Part shown: positions 42,932-52,662 of the stretch, one piece after another
Layout: every line of letters starts with the position of its first letter
Numbering within the stretch: the stretch's first letter is position 1
NCBI RefSeq assembly: GCF_947499065.1
Contig: NZ_CANMMT010000002.1
Coordinates: 495,313-559,312, forward strand
Length of the DNA: 64,000 nucleotides
DNA from: an uncultured Tenacibaculum sp.
GTDB lineage: Bacteria > Bacteroidota > Bacteroidia > Flavobacteriales > Flavobacteriaceae
Direction: 5' to 3'
Translations under genes and position numbers: made by a program
Notes under the pieces: generated by a model
Database searches by the model: none
Seen by the model: only the letters and a program-made list of their open reading frames with translations
Told to the model about the DNA's origin: nothing

Positions 42932-45238
42932 ATGAAAAATAAAATACTACTATTAATTGCTATAAGTGTAAACATTTATTCAATTTATTCGCAACAGTTA
43001 ACTACATCGCAAGAAAAATACTTGACTGATTTATTAACAAAAAAAATTAATCTCCAGAGAAAAAAAATGGGGATACATTTATTAGAAAAAGACATAAACC
43101 TTGCTAAAGCTGCAAAACTTCATGCTGTTTACATGTCTAAATCTAATAATGTAACTCATTCTCAAAAAAGTGAAGAACTAGAAACTCCTTATAAAAGAGT
43201 TTTAAAATATTCTGACTCTTTTACATCTGTTGGTGAAAATGTATTGAAAACAAGATCAATAAAGCCTCCTTTTTCTAATAAAAAACTAGGGTTAATTGCT
43301 AACTTAATGTTTAAAGCATGGAAAAAATCGCCAGATCATTATAGTACCATGATTGGTAGTGAATTTTCTTATGCTGATTTTGGATTTTCTTATAATATCA
43401 AAAAAAGACAGTTTTTTGTAGCCCATGTTTTTGGTAACAAAATTTATAAAGTTCCAAATCAATTGTCTAAAGATGCATTTGGTATAAGAAATAATACTGA
43501 TTGTAAATCTCTTCATAGATTCAATAATATTATTGCAAGCATGGGAAATAATATTTCTATTGAAGAAAATGAAATAATACTTAGATTTCATAATAAAGAA
43601 ATCTTTAATACTATTTTCAGTGATTCATGGGATGGTATTGCTGTTGATTTAGTAACTAAAGATCAAATAAAGTGTGGTGTTAAAAATAAATTAGATTCCT
43701 CACCTATTTATGATGGTGTATTGTTACCTCCATTTTATAGAGACGAGTTAATTTCTAAAAATAAAGCTAAAGGGGATTATCGAGTAGTAATTTCATTGGG
43801 CAAAATCCCAGATTTTTTAAAGGATAAAACAATAGCACCCAATATAATTATTATAAAGAGGCGTAATAAATGTGCTTATAAAATACCAGTTACAATTCCT
43901 TCAAGTGAATATAATCTTATTCCAATTAAACCTAAGATATTTATACCTAATATAAAGCTAAAAACTGAAGGAGTATCATTTGTAAAAGAGATATACTTTG
44001 ACTTCTATTCTTCTAAAGTTACAGCTCATAAAATCACTCCTATAAAAGTTAATAAAGACAAAACAAATTTAATTGATATTAAAAGTTTTACATCTATTGA
44101 TGGAACGTTTAAAAATAATCAATATTTGTTTAATAAACGAGCTGCTTTTATAAAAAAGTATTTAAATAATAACTTAAAGCTTAATCAAATTAAAATTGTA
44201 ACTGAAGCTAAAGAAAACTGGGAATTATTTGATTTTCAATTAGAAATTTATGGTTTGGGTAAAAAACTTAATAGCTCTAAAAAAGAAAAACGTAAACTAG
44301 CAAATACAAAGTTGAAAAATAAATGGAAACAACAGTTTGAAAATCAACGAAAATCTAAAGCTATTATTTTTGAAAAAGGAACTTGGACGGCTACGGATAA
44401 AAACCATGCTTACTATAATTTAATAAATGCTTTATTAAATAACGATATAAATATTGCCAATAAAGCTCTAGCGACTTTATATAATCAGAAAAATGACCTT
44501 AATTATATCTTAGATCAAGATTTTATTTTAGAAAGGTTGTTACATCAAAAAGATTTAGTTCAAAATACAAGTGCTTTAATAATTAAGAATATTAATTTTT
44601 ATCAAATAGACACTATAATTTATTATATAAACTATTGGTTGAAAAATTATGATAAGCTTAATTCTGGTGCACAAAAAAACTTATTAAACCTTTATTCAAT
44701 AACTGCAAAACAGTTATTAATGTTTTGGGATACAGATAAAAAAAGATTGGCCAGAGTATTGCACCCAGAGAAAGTAGATAAGTTATTTTCTCATTATAAA
44801 GATAGTGAGGAAATTGATCCACTGTATTTAAATTATCAAATGGCTATAATTAATTATTATGGACAAATTAATAATTACCAAAAAATAAATGACTCATTTG
44901 TCTTTATAACAGATTATTATAGCAAAAAATCGTCAAGTATTGAAGATGATATTAATTTAGCCTTGTTCTTTAATCGTTGGAGTATGTATCATTTAACTAT
45001 TAATTTATTATCTAAAGCATACATAGATGGTAAATTAAATGAAGATGCTAGCTTTATTTTGGCTCAAACTTTAATTGCTTATCCTGATAAACAAGAAAAG
45101 ATTTTATTGAAAATGATACAACAAAAAGCTATTAAGTATAATAAAAACAGATGGTGTAATTGGATTAATAGAAATTATCAGAATTTACGCTTCGATTATA
45201 TAAAAGATTTATACTGTTCAACTTGCAATAAAAATTAA
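42932..45238 (+). CDS. Large secreted CAP (SCP) plus OmpA-like protein
   Basis: 768 residues with signal peptide (MKNKILLLIAISVNIYSIYSQ). A CAP domain covers about 25-175 (KAAKLHAVYMSKSNNVTHSQ, SVGENVL, AWKKSPDHYSTMIGSEFSYADFGFSY). An OmpA-like peptidoglycan-binding domain covers about 350-450 (EIYFDFYSSKVTAHK, ITSFT-like SFTSIDGTFKNNQYLFNKRAAFIKKYL). The last 300 residues are helical and unassigned. It sits between the HD and WYL genes with gaps of 28 and 2 bases, an odd envelope partner for an RNA-repair locus. Confidence 0.8.
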   Translation: MKNKILLLIAISVNIYSIYSQQLTTSQEKYLTDLLTKKINLQRKKMGIHLLEKDINLAKAAKLHAVYMSKSNNVTHSQKSEELETPYKRVLKYSDSFTSVGENVLKTRSIKPPFSNKKLGLIANLMFKAWKKSPDHYSTMIGSEFSYADFGFSYNIKKRQFFVAHVFGNKIYKVPNQLSKDAFGIRNNTDCKSLHRFNNIIASMGNNISIEENEIILRFHNKEIFNTIFSDSWDGIAVDLVTKDQIKCGVKNKLDSSPIYDGVLLPPFYRDELISKNKAKGDYRVVISLGKIPDFLKDKTIAPNIIIIKRRNKCAYKIPVTIPSSEYNLIPIKPKIFIPNIKLKTEGVSFVKEIYFDFYSSKVTAHKITPIKVNKDKTNLIDIKSFTSIDGTFKNNQYLFNKRAAFIKKYLNNNLKLNQIKIVTEAKENWELFDFQLEIYGLGKKLNSSKKEKRKLANTKLKNKWKQQFENQRKSKAIIFEKGTWTATDKNHAYYNLINALLNNDINIANKALATLYNQKNDLNYILDQDFILERLLHQKDLVQNTSALIIKNINFYQIDTIIYYINYWLKNYDKLNSGAQKNLLNLYSITAKQLLMFWDTDKKRLARVLHPEKVDKLFSHYKDSEEIDPLYLNYQMAIINYYGQINNYQKINDSFVFITDYYSKKSSSIEDDINLALFFNRWSMYHLTINLLSKAYIDGKLNEDASFILAQTLIAYPDKQEKILLKMIQQKAIKYNKNRWCNWINRNYQNLRFDYIKDLYCSTCNKN

Positions 45239-45240
45239 AT

Positions 45241-46242
45241 ATGGCTTCTAATAAAAATGCGCTAATTCGATATAAAACAATAGATCAATGTTTGCGAAAT
45301 AAAATGAAACGTTGGACTTTGGATGATTTAATTGATGCTTGTTCTGATGCTTTGTATGAATATGAAGGCAAAGATGTTTATGTAAGCAAGCGAACTGTTC
45401 AATTGGATATTCAATCAATGCGAAGTGATAAACTAGGCTACAATGCTCCTATTGAAGTATATGATCGTAAGTTTTATCGTTATTCTGAAGAAGAATACAG
45501 TATTATGAATATTCCTGTAACAGATAATGATATTCAAATTATGAATGAAGCTATTCAAGTTTTACGTCAGTTTAAAGATTTTTCATTGTTTAAAGAAATG
45601 GATGGTGTTTTACAGAGATTAGAAGATTCTGTTTATGCTTCACAAAAAACAAATCGAGCAATTATTCATTTAGATAAAAATGAACAATTAAAAGGTTTAA
45701 AATATATTGATCCTATTTATGCAGCCATTCAAAATAAAAAAGTTATAACAATTACGTATCAATCATTTAAAGCTCGTAAAGCAAGTAATATGACCGTGCA
45801 TCCTCAATTATTGAAGGAGTATAATAACAGATGGTTTTTATTAGCTTCTCATAAAAAACAATATATCACTCTTGCTCTAGATAGAATATCAAATATAGTA
45901 CAGGAAGAGAGCCAAGAATACAACGATTTGCAAATTGATGGAGATATATATTATAGAGATGTAATCGGTGCTACAGTGGCTAACACTAGAGCACAACGCA
46001 TTGAATTTTGGATTGATAAAGAGAATGCACCTTATGTTATTACCAAACCTTTTCATAGAAGTCAACGTTTAATTAAACGAACCGATGATGGAGTAATATT
46101 CAATATTTTAGTTCAAGTTAATTATGAACTGGAACGTAAAATCCTTGGTTTTGGTAACAGTATTGAAATATTAAAACCAGAACGTTTACGAAAGCGTATG
46201 ATAGACAAATTGCATAAAGCAATTGAGAATTATACTTCTTAA
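45241..46242 (+). CDS. WYL-domain transcriptional regulator
   Basis: 333 residues. N-terminal winged helix (IRYKTIDQCLRNKMKRWTLDDLIDACSDALYEYEGKDVYVSKRTVQLDIQSMR), then WYL domain (VITITYQSFKARKASNMTVHPQLLKEYNNRWFLLASHKK) and the WCX C-terminal part (IEFWIDKENAPYVITKPFHRSQRLIKR). WYL domains sense ligands or nucleic acid and often control phage-defence and RNA-repair loci. It begins 2 bases after the CAP/OmpA stop. It is the best candidate to bind the 21-bp boxes at 35951 and 42230. Confidence 0.92.
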   Translation: MASNKNALIRYKTIDQCLRNKMKRWTLDDLIDACSDALYEYEGKDVYVSKRTVQLDIQSMRSDKLGYNAPIEVYDRKFYRYSEEEYSIMNIPVTDNDIQIMNEAIQVLRQFKDFSLFKEMDGVLQRLEDSVYASQKTNRAIIHLDKNEQLKGLKYIDPIYAAIQNKKVITITYQSFKARKASNMTVHPQLLKEYNNRWFLLASHKKQYITLALDRISNIVQEESQEYNDLQIDGDIYYRDVIGATVANTRAQRIEFWIDKENAPYVITKPFHRSQRLIKRTDDGVIFNILVQVNYELERKILGFGNSIEILKPERLRKRMIDKLHKAIENYTS

Positions 46243-46405
46243 GTTTCTGTTTGTTGTTTGAAATCTGATTATAATTAAATATAGGTCACTAGTACAAGTA
46301 ACCTATGTTTAAGAAAGTTATTAGTTTATAAATTAATTTTTTACAGGAGCTTTTTCGCTATTTATTTCATTTTGTAACGATGCTATTGCCCCTTTTAATT
46401 CCTCA

Positions 46406-48178
46406 TTATAACTTTTTAGCAATCATTTGTTCCCCATTTTCAGTAATTGTAAAACTATCTATATCAGTTGCATTATTCTTAAATATAAGGGACGCATTTC
46501 TATTAGCTATAGAAAATTTAGTTTCTGATTTAGGAATTAATTGCATTAAAGGTCTTCCTGGGAATTCTATATACAAACTACTTTGTTTTATTAATACTTT
46601 GATTGAATGTCCAGATTTTAATTGGTATTTTCCTATATACTTTTTTAATATGTTTTTAGAAATATTTATAGTTTTAGGAGTTTCATTAGTATATGCAATA
46701 CCTAATTCTTTTAATGATTTTATCGAAGTAGTAATAGTAGGATCTAATTCTAATGCTTTTTTATAAGATTTAATAGCGCTTTTTGTATCGTTGATACTTT
46801 TATAACCATCACCTAATGAATCCCATAAATTAGCGTTATCTGGAAACAAATGGACATTTAATTTGAATAATTCAATCATCCAATTAGAAGATTGATTTTT
46901 TTCTAAAAGCATATAACCTATTTTGTTTAATACATTGGTGTCTGTAAATTTTGCTCCGTATTTCTGTTTAATTACAGATGATAATTCTTTTGATTGATTA
47001 ACTTTATTTTTCTCAATAAAATCTAAGACTAAAAAATAAGGGCTTTTCTGAATAGGTTTAGGTGAATAATTTTGATCAAATAGCATTTTTTCTAATTCCC
47101 ATGTAATTTCCATTTCTCTACTGTAAGCGTTTGTGAAAAATATTAATACGGTGTCTTCTTCTGGTAACCACATGAACTCATGAAAAAAGATACCATTTGA
47201 CCCATTATGTGTTACTATTTTAGTTTTTCTATTTGAGTTAAAAATAGCCCAACCATATGCATAATGACTAAGATCGCTACCCTCCTGTTCTTGTATATAG
47301 GGAGTTGTTAAAAGTTTAATCGATGATTTTGACAATATAAGACTTGAGTTCAATGCTTGATACCACTTATACATATCTTTTGGTGTTGATTGTATTCCTC
47401 CATTTCCTTTTAAAGCCCAAGATATGTTACCCGATTTTTGAAAACGGGGAATCATAGCTCCCCAATTTCTAATTCCATTGACATAACCGTTTGCTAATTT
47501 TTTATTTCCCCATTTAGGCATTAAATAACCTGTATGCATCATACCTGATGGTTTAAACAAATATTCTAACAAAAACTCTTCATACTCTTGTTTAGAAACC
47601 AATTCAATAATACGTGCTAAAACACTATAACCAGCATTTGAATATCTATGTTCTGTTCCTGGTTTAAAACGTAATTTTGTATTGAACAACGTTTTAAAAA
47701 AAATATTTGTAGATATATCTTCAAAATCACCTATACCAATTCCTCCTACTAAACCAGAAGCATGTATTAATAATTGATGTATAGTAATGTTTTTCTTGTC
47801 TTCTGGTAAATTTTTAAAAAAAGTTGCTAATTTATCCGTTAGTTTTAACTTATCTAATTCTACTAATTTGAGAGTAGCTGCCGCAGTAAATTGTTTTGTT
47901 ACTGACCCTGTAGAAAAAACAGTTTCAGAAGTTATAACTTCTTTCTTTTCTCTATTAGCTATCCCATATCCTTTGTTCAAAAGGATTTTTCCGTTTTTAG
48001 CTATTAATACAGATCCGGAAAAACCTTTTGCTTGTCCTTCAATAAGATATTTATCTATTTTCTTCTCTAAAGCCTTGTTATTTTTATCTAAAGATTGAGA
48101 GTAATTAAGTTTAGTTGTTAAAAATAGAATTAGAATGATAATTTTTATTGTTGTTGATTTTGGTTGATTTGAAAACAT
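46406..48178 (-). CDS. Exported serine hydrolase with TPR and C-terminal domain
   Basis: 590 residues with signal peptide. The beta-lactamase class C fold has nucleophile S-V-T-K (STGSVTKQF), Y-S-N (RYSNAGYSVLARIIE) and H-N-G (THNGSNGIFFHEF). Then a TPR-like pair (MIELFKLNVHLFPDNANLWDSLGDGYKSINDTKSAIKSYKKALELDP) and a beta-rich DUF3471-like tail (KKYIGKYQLKSGHSIKVLIKQSSLYIEFPGRPLMQLIP). Third gene of an ECF sigma operon. The protein at 51125 is a shorter paralog. Confidence 0.88.
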   Translation of the reverse strand: MFSNQPKSTTIKIIILILFLTTKLNYSQSLDKNNKALEKKIDKYLIEGQAKGFSGSVLIAKNGKILLNKGYGIANREKKEVITSETVFSTGSVTKQFTAAATLKLVELDKLKLTDKLATFFKNLPEDKKNITIHQLLIHASGLVGGIGIGDFEDISTNIFFKTLFNTKLRFKPGTEHRYSNAGYSVLARIIELVSKQEYEEFLLEYLFKPSGMMHTGYLMPKWGNKKLANGYVNGIRNWGAMIPRFQKSGNISWALKGNGGIQSTPKDMYKWYQALNSSLILSKSSIKLLTTPYIQEQEGSDLSHYAYGWAIFNSNRKTKIVTHNGSNGIFFHEFMWLPEEDTVLIFFTNAYSREMEITWELEKMLFDQNYSPKPIQKSPYFLVLDFIEKNKVNQSKELSSVIKQKYGAKFTDTNVLNKIGYMLLEKNQSSNWMIELFKLNVHLFPDNANLWDSLGDGYKSINDTKSAIKSYKKALELDPTITTSIKSLKELGIAYTNETPKTINISKNILKKYIGKYQLKSGHSIKVLIKQSSLYIEFPGRPLMQLIPKSETKFSIANRNASLIFKNNATDIDSFTITENGEQMIAKKL

Positions 48179-48182
48179 AATT

Positions 48183-48512
48183 TTAATTTTTATTACGTTT
48201 TATTCTTTCTACAAACTTTTTCAAGATGTTTTTAAAAATATTCAAGCCTCTTTTAACAAAGTTTTTTTCAAAATTGCTAATACTTCTTTTGATAAACTCC
48301 ATATCTCTTTTTATAGAGTCTTTTTCAAACTGGCTAATGTTTCCTTTAATAAATTCTAAATCTTTTTTAATTGAGTTTCTTTCAAACTCCGTTGTTTTAC
48401 TTTTTAATTCAATGATTAATTCTGACATAATTATATTTATTTGTTTACCTTGAGATGATTTATTCCATATGTTTTTTAAATCATCCCAAGCTTCTTGTTG
48501 TTTAGTATCCAT
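48183..48512 (-). CDS. Small coiled-coil protein between ECF sigma factor and hydrolase
   Basis: 109 residues, no signal peptide. N-terminus MDTKQQEAWDDLKNIWNKSSQ, then three consecutive repeats of about 18 residues with the pattern F-E-[RK]-[ND]-S-I-K-[KR]-D-[LM]-E-F-I-K, ending in a basic helix. It overlaps the sigma factor gene by 11 bases and is 4 bases before the serine hydrolase gene. Position suggests an anti-sigma or partner, though it has no membrane helix. Confidence 0.75.
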   Translation of the reverse strand: MDTKQQEAWDDLKNIWNKSSQGKQINIIMSELIIELKSKTTEFERNSIKKDLEFIKGNISQFEKDSIKRDMEFIKRSISNFEKNFVKRGLNIFKNILKKFVERIKRNKN

Positions 48513-49020
48513 ATGACTTTATTTTAGAGGTTATACAATCCAATAATATTTTACGTATTCGCTTCATTTTTACTGCAATATGATTTTCAGTTAAATCCTT
48601 TGTTTTAGCAATTTCTTTATAAGCCAATCCTTCTAAAGAGAGAATTACAATTGATTTATTTTTAGGAGTTAATGCTGAAATACAATTTTGCAATGCTTTG
48701 TATTTTTTGTCTTCTAAGGCTGTTGTTGTTGTTTCTTTTGAAGTAAATTGAATAGCATCTAAACGTATTGTTTTGTAATTCTTTTTGTTAAGCTTCTCTT
48801 TTGAACGCATACACACATTTAAAGTAATTCTGTAAATCCATGTATCAATACTAGATTTTCCTTTAAATGAAGCATATGACTTCCAAATTTGGTACACTAC
48901 TTCTTGAAACAAATCTTCAGGTTCTATAGGGTTTACAGCATAAATTCTACAAATCCTGTATATCTTTTCTTTATTGATTTCTATAACCTGTTCGAAAGTT
49001 TGATTTTTTTGATTTTGCAT
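48502..49020 (-). CDS. ECF-family RNA polymerase sigma factor
   Basis: 172 residues. Region 2 (NKEKIYRICRIYAVNPIEPEDLFQEVVYQIWKSYASFKGKSSIDTWIYRITLNVC) binds the -10 element and core; region 4 (ALTPKNKSIVILSLEGLAYKEIAKTKDLTENHIAVKMKRIRKILLDCI) binds the -35 element. Heads a three-gene operon with a coiled-coil protein and a serine hydrolase. Confidence 0.93.
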   Translation of the reverse strand: MQNQKNQTFEQVIEINKEKIYRICRIYAVNPIEPEDLFQEVVYQIWKSYASFKGKSSIDTWIYRITLNVCMRSKEKLNKKNYKTIRLDAIQFTSKETTTTALEDKKYKALQNCISALTPKNKSIVILSLEGLAYKEIAKTKDLTENHIAVKMKRIRKILLDCITSKIKSYGY

Positions 49021-49204
49021 ATAATTTCTTTTCTCTCTATTTATTTAGTACAGAAAGTTTTAAAATATGACAGAAAATTTGAAAAATATTTATTCTTATG
49101 TAAAAAATTATAAAATACTTTAATGTTTATTGATAATATAAGCCTTACAAAAATTAGCCAATTATTAATTTTAATAATATTTTTAAGAGATTTAAATTAA
49201 ACAA

Positions 49205-50050
49205 ATGAAAAGAATACTTGTTACTGGAGCCTCAGGAAGATTAGGTAAAGAAATTGTTTTACTACTTAGAAATAATAACTATGAAGTTATAGGTATTGAT
49301 TTAATTGAAAGCGAAACTACAGATGAATTAATAGATATTCGAAATAAAAAAAGTATACTTAAAATTAGTAAAGGAATGGATGCTATAATCCATACAGCTG
49401 CTTTACATGGAAAACATACAGATTTAAACTACACGCGAGAACAATTTATAAATACTAATATAAATGGTACTAATAATCTTCTTTTTTCCTGTGTACAAAA
49501 TGATATAAGTAAATTTATATATACAAGTACTACATCTATTTATGGCACTGCTATGGTAAATAGTACTCAGGCTGTTTGGGTTGATGAAGATTTAATTCCA
49601 GAACCTAGAGATATTTATGATATAACCAAATTAAGTTGTGAATTACTTTGTAAAGATTATTTTGAAAAAGAAAAAATAGAAACAACAGTTTTAAGAGTCT
49701 CTAGATTTTTACCTGAAGACGAAAATATCAAAGCAAATAACAGAATTTATAGAGGCTTAGATGAAAAAGATGGAGCTAAAGGACATTTATTAGCTTTAGA
49801 GAAAAAGTTTGAATCATTCGAAATTTATAACATCTCTAATGATAGCCCTTTTAAAAAGGAAGATTTAATAAAATTGTATACAAATCCGAAAGAAGTAATT
49901 AGTAAATATTATCCACAGGCTATTGATTACTATAAGAAGAATAATTGGGAGTTTTTGCCTAGTATTGACAGAGTATATTCTATAGAAAAAGCTAAAAAGG
50001 AATTGAATTATAAACCTTTAAAGAACTTTGACTCTTTAATAAATAACTGA
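49205..50050 (+). CDS. NAD-dependent epimerase/dehydratase family protein
   Basis: 281 residues, extended SDR. GASGRLGKEI binds NAD(P), IHTAALHG and TSTTSIYG form the conserved strands; the catalytic Tyr-Lys is YDITKLSCE. Related to UDP-glucose 4-epimerase-like sugar enzymes, but the substrate is not clear. Monocistronic. Confidence 0.9.
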   Translation: MKRILVTGASGRLGKEIVLLLRNNNYEVIGIDLIESETTDELIDIRNKKSILKISKGMDAIIHTAALHGKHTDLNYTREQFINTNINGTNNLLFSCVQNDISKFIYTSTTSIYGTAMVNSTQAVWVDEDLIPEPRDIYDITKLSCELLCKDYFEKEKIETTVLRVSRFLPEDENIKANNRIYRGLDEKDGAKGHLLALEKKFESFEIYNISNDSPFKKEDLIKLYTNPKEVISKYYPQAIDYYKKNNWEFLPSIDRVYSIEKAKKELNYKPLKNFDSLINN

Positions 50051-50082
50051 TTACTAGTTTAATATATTCTAAAATAATTTTC

Positions 50083-50247
50083 TTAGTTATAAGGATATAC
50101 TAAAAATTTATATTGTTCTGGACTGCTAGAAATTTTTGCGAAAAAATCTTTATTTACTGTCATATTAAGTTCTAATTCAGGAAATTTAATATCATATTTA
50201 TTTCCATATACCTTAACTAGTCTTACTAAAATTGGTTGAGCTTTCAT
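50083..50247 (-). CDS. Possible 54-residue small protein
   Basis: ATG at 50247 to TAA at 50083, encoding MKAQPILVRLVKVYGNKYDI... and ending EQYKFLVYPYN. Composition looks coding (mixed hydrophobic and charged residues, no low-complexity runs). It has no family I know, and no clear promoter. It fills an otherwise empty gap of 390 bp between the epimerase and CPBP genes; could also be the relic of a longer gene. Confidence 0.4.
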   Translation of the reverse strand: MKAQPILVRLVKVYGNKYDIKFPELELNMTVNKDFFAKISSSPEQYKFLVYPYN

Positions 50248-50394
50248 TATTTCTTTAATTTTTAGCTAAGATACCATGCATATCTACTTAATTTTAAAGG
50301 TATTAGGTTAAACAGATTTAAGTATCGACGAAATGAAGAAAACGTTCGATAAACTAAAATTGAATTATATAATTGTATTACAGGTTTTTATATA

Positions 50395-50431
50395 TTAGTT
50401 TGGCTTTTAATAGATTTAAAAACCAAACTAA
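50395..50431. terminator. Terminator-like hairpin after the CPBP gene
   Basis: Perfect 9-bp stem TTAGTTTGG / CCAAACTAA around a 19-nt A/T-rich loop, just past the CPBP stop at 50440. No strong U-tract. Confidence 0.5.
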
Positions 50432-50439
50432 TAATACTT

Positions 50440-51114
50440 TTAGATTAAAGACATTGTATTCATAGCACAATGTGCAATAATAAGAGGCCATAAATTTCTA
50501 CCAAACTTCACATAAGCTATTCCCATAATAATTCCAACCAAAGCTACTGACAAAGATCTGTCAGAAATATCATATGAATGTCTAAAACCCCATATACATG
50601 CTTGAATTATGATTGCTAAAGTTGTTTTAAACGATGTTTTTTCAAAAAGCTTCTCTAACCAAGTAATTAAAAAAGCTCGCTCTAGTAGCTCTTCTAATGC
50701 CGATTGAAGCCAAATAAAAATTATAATAGAAAATACATATCCATAATCCCCATTACTCAACGATTTTCCTGATTTTATTCCTCTAGTAGGATTCTCTTTA
50801 ACTAATGAAAAAGATTCTTGAATAAATTTAAAAATAATAAATGTAGCTATTATTGCTAAAAATAAAAGTCCTGCCTTTAAAATCGTTAAAGGTATGTTTT
50901 TAGGCCTTTTCAAACCTATTGATTTCCAAGTTACTCCTCTCCTATGCATCTGCCATGTAGCCACAATAAAAGTTGTTCCTGAATATAAAAATCCAGTTAC
51001 TAAATAATGTGTATTGGGGATATATGTTTCTCTAATTAGAAACATTATACTTATATAGATAATTAGGTCTAATAGATAACTTAATTGATGATTTTGTTTT
51101 ATAAAACTGGTCAT
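50440..51114 (-). CDS. CPBP-family intramembrane metalloprotease
   Basis: 224 residues with six to seven hydrophobic helices. CPBP (Abi/CAAX protease) motifs: EELLER in SALEELLERAFLITW, FRHSYD (His of motif 2) and IAHCAMN (motif 3). Members cleave within the membrane and serve in protein maturation or bacteriocin immunity. It lies 10 bases downstream of the serine hydrolase gene and is probably co-transcribed. Confidence 0.9.
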   Translation of the reverse strand: MTSFIKQNHQLSYLLDLIIYISIMFLIRETYIPNTHYLVTGFLYSGTTFIVATWQMHRRGVTWKSIGLKRPKNIPLTILKAGLLFLAIIATFIIFKFIQESFSLVKENPTRGIKSGKSLSNGDYGYVFSIIIFIWLQSALEELLERAFLITWLEKLFEKTSFKTTLAIIIQACIWGFRHSYDISDRSLSVALVGIIMGIAYVKFGRNLWPLIIAHCAMNTMSLI

Positions 51115-51124
51115 ATCTTACAAA

Positions 51125-52558
51125 TTATAAAAACTTATTCATCTGTTTCCTAAACCTTTCTAGCGTTGTTTTATACGATTCTAATGATCTGTGTGAATGC
51201 TTTTTTGCTAATGCTACAGCTTTTTCATAATTCTTAAGAGCTAAACTATATTGCTTATTTTTTTCATAAGCCTCTCCTAAACTATCATAAACATTGGGTT
51301 CATCAGGAAATAAATGTACATTCAATTTGAATAAGCTTATTGCAAAGTCTATTTCTTTTTCTTTTAAAAATTCATAGGCTATAATATTTAACCTCTGAGG
51401 ATGTCTGAGTGAATATTTGTTATTATTAATATAATTAACAATAGCATCAAATGAGATAAGGCTTTTAATTTTATCCATGTTTTTATAGATAAAAAAACGT
51501 AACCTTTCTTTTGGTAAAGGGTATTCTTTATTATAGAGAATCCCTTCGATTTGACGTACTATATTTCTAGATATCAAATCATAATTAGATAAGGCTATAA
51601 TGGTATACTTATCTTTAAGATATCTTGAAAAGTATGAGGAAAAACCTGGCATACCACCTCCATGACCCACTACTTTATTACCTTGTCTATTTTCAACTTG
51701 AAAAGCTAAACCATAGGTTACTTTTAAAGCTTTAAACATTTTTTTCTTAGATGTTTCATTAATTAAAGTTGAATTATAAAGCCCTTGATCAAACTTTAGC
51801 ATATCTTTTACGGTAGATAAAATACCACCATCTGGAAATGGAGAACTACTGTTAAAATTATTATTATAATATTTTCCTGAAATAGATTTCATATACCCTG
51901 TAGCTCTATTATTAACAACTTCATCGCCAAACTTCATTACCGTATTCTTCATTTTTAAGGGGGCAAATATATTTTTAGTAATGTATTCTGAATATGATAC
52001 CCCCGTTATATTTTCAATAATAGCTCCTAATAAAATCATTCCTGAATTGGAATAAGAAAATCTTTTACCTGGTTCTTTAAAGATTAATTTTTGTTGATAT
52101 ATGATTGGTAATAAATCGTTAATCTCTTTAAATCGATGTCTGTCAGATCTATAATCAGAAGCTCTCATATAATTTCCAACTCCAGATGTATGAGATAATA
52201 GATGAAATATTGTAATCTTATTTCCAAAAGGAAAGTCTTTAAGATACTCTATAACAGGATCATTAATATTTAATTTCCCTTGTTCTTCTAATTGCATTAT
52301 GGAAACACCTGTAAACATTTTTCCCATTGATGCAATATTGAATTTTGTATCTATTGTATTTTTTATACCATAGCTTTTATTAGCATCTCCACATGCTTTT
52401 TGATAAAGAATTTTACCATTTTTAGCTAATAAAACAGTTCCTGAGAATTGATCTAATTCAATATATTTTTGAATGGATTGATCAATTTTTGCATTGAAAT
52501 TTTGAGCATAAAAGTTGGATGTTAAACAAATGATTAGATAAACAGCTATTTTATTCAT
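51125..52558 (-). CDS. Exported serine hydrolase with TPR tail
   Basis: 477 residues with signal peptide (MNKIAVYLIICLTSNFYAQ). Beta-lactamase class C motifs: S-M-G-K (ASMGKMFTGVSIMQLEEQG), Y-S-N (FSYSNSGMILLGAIIE), H-G-G (GHGGGMPGFSS). TPR-like tail: ISLFKLNVHLFPDEPNVYDSLGEAYEKNKQYSLALKNYEKAVAL, sharing the phrase LFKLNVHLFPD with the protein at 46406. Followed by the CPBP protease; preceded by a kinase/LytTR pair that may control it. Confidence 0.88.
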   Translation of the reverse strand: MNKIAVYLIICLTSNFYAQNFNAKIDQSIQKYIELDQFSGTVLLAKNGKILYQKACGDANKSYGIKNTIDTKFNIASMGKMFTGVSIMQLEEQGKLNINDPVIEYLKDFPFGNKITIFHLLSHTSGVGNYMRASDYRSDRHRFKEINDLLPIIYQQKLIFKEPGKRFSYSNSGMILLGAIIENITGVSYSEYITKNIFAPLKMKNTVMKFGDEVVNNRATGYMKSISGKYYNNNFNSSSPFPDGGILSTVKDMLKFDQGLYNSTLINETSKKKMFKALKVTYGLAFQVENRQGNKVVGHGGGMPGFSSYFSRYLKDKYTIIALSNYDLISRNIVRQIEGILYNKEYPLPKERLRFFIYKNMDKIKSLISFDAIVNYINNNKYSLRHPQRLNIIAYEFLKEKEIDFAISLFKLNVHLFPDEPNVYDSLGEAYEKNKQYSLALKNYEKAVALAKKHSHRSLESYKTTLERFRKQMNKFL

Positions 52559-52662
52559 AGGTATATAATTTTATTTCTATTTCGAAGTTGAGAAATTTGA
52601 TTTTTCTACTAAAATAAAATATACCTAGAAGCGTTTTTTATAGAAGTTTAACTATTTTCTAT

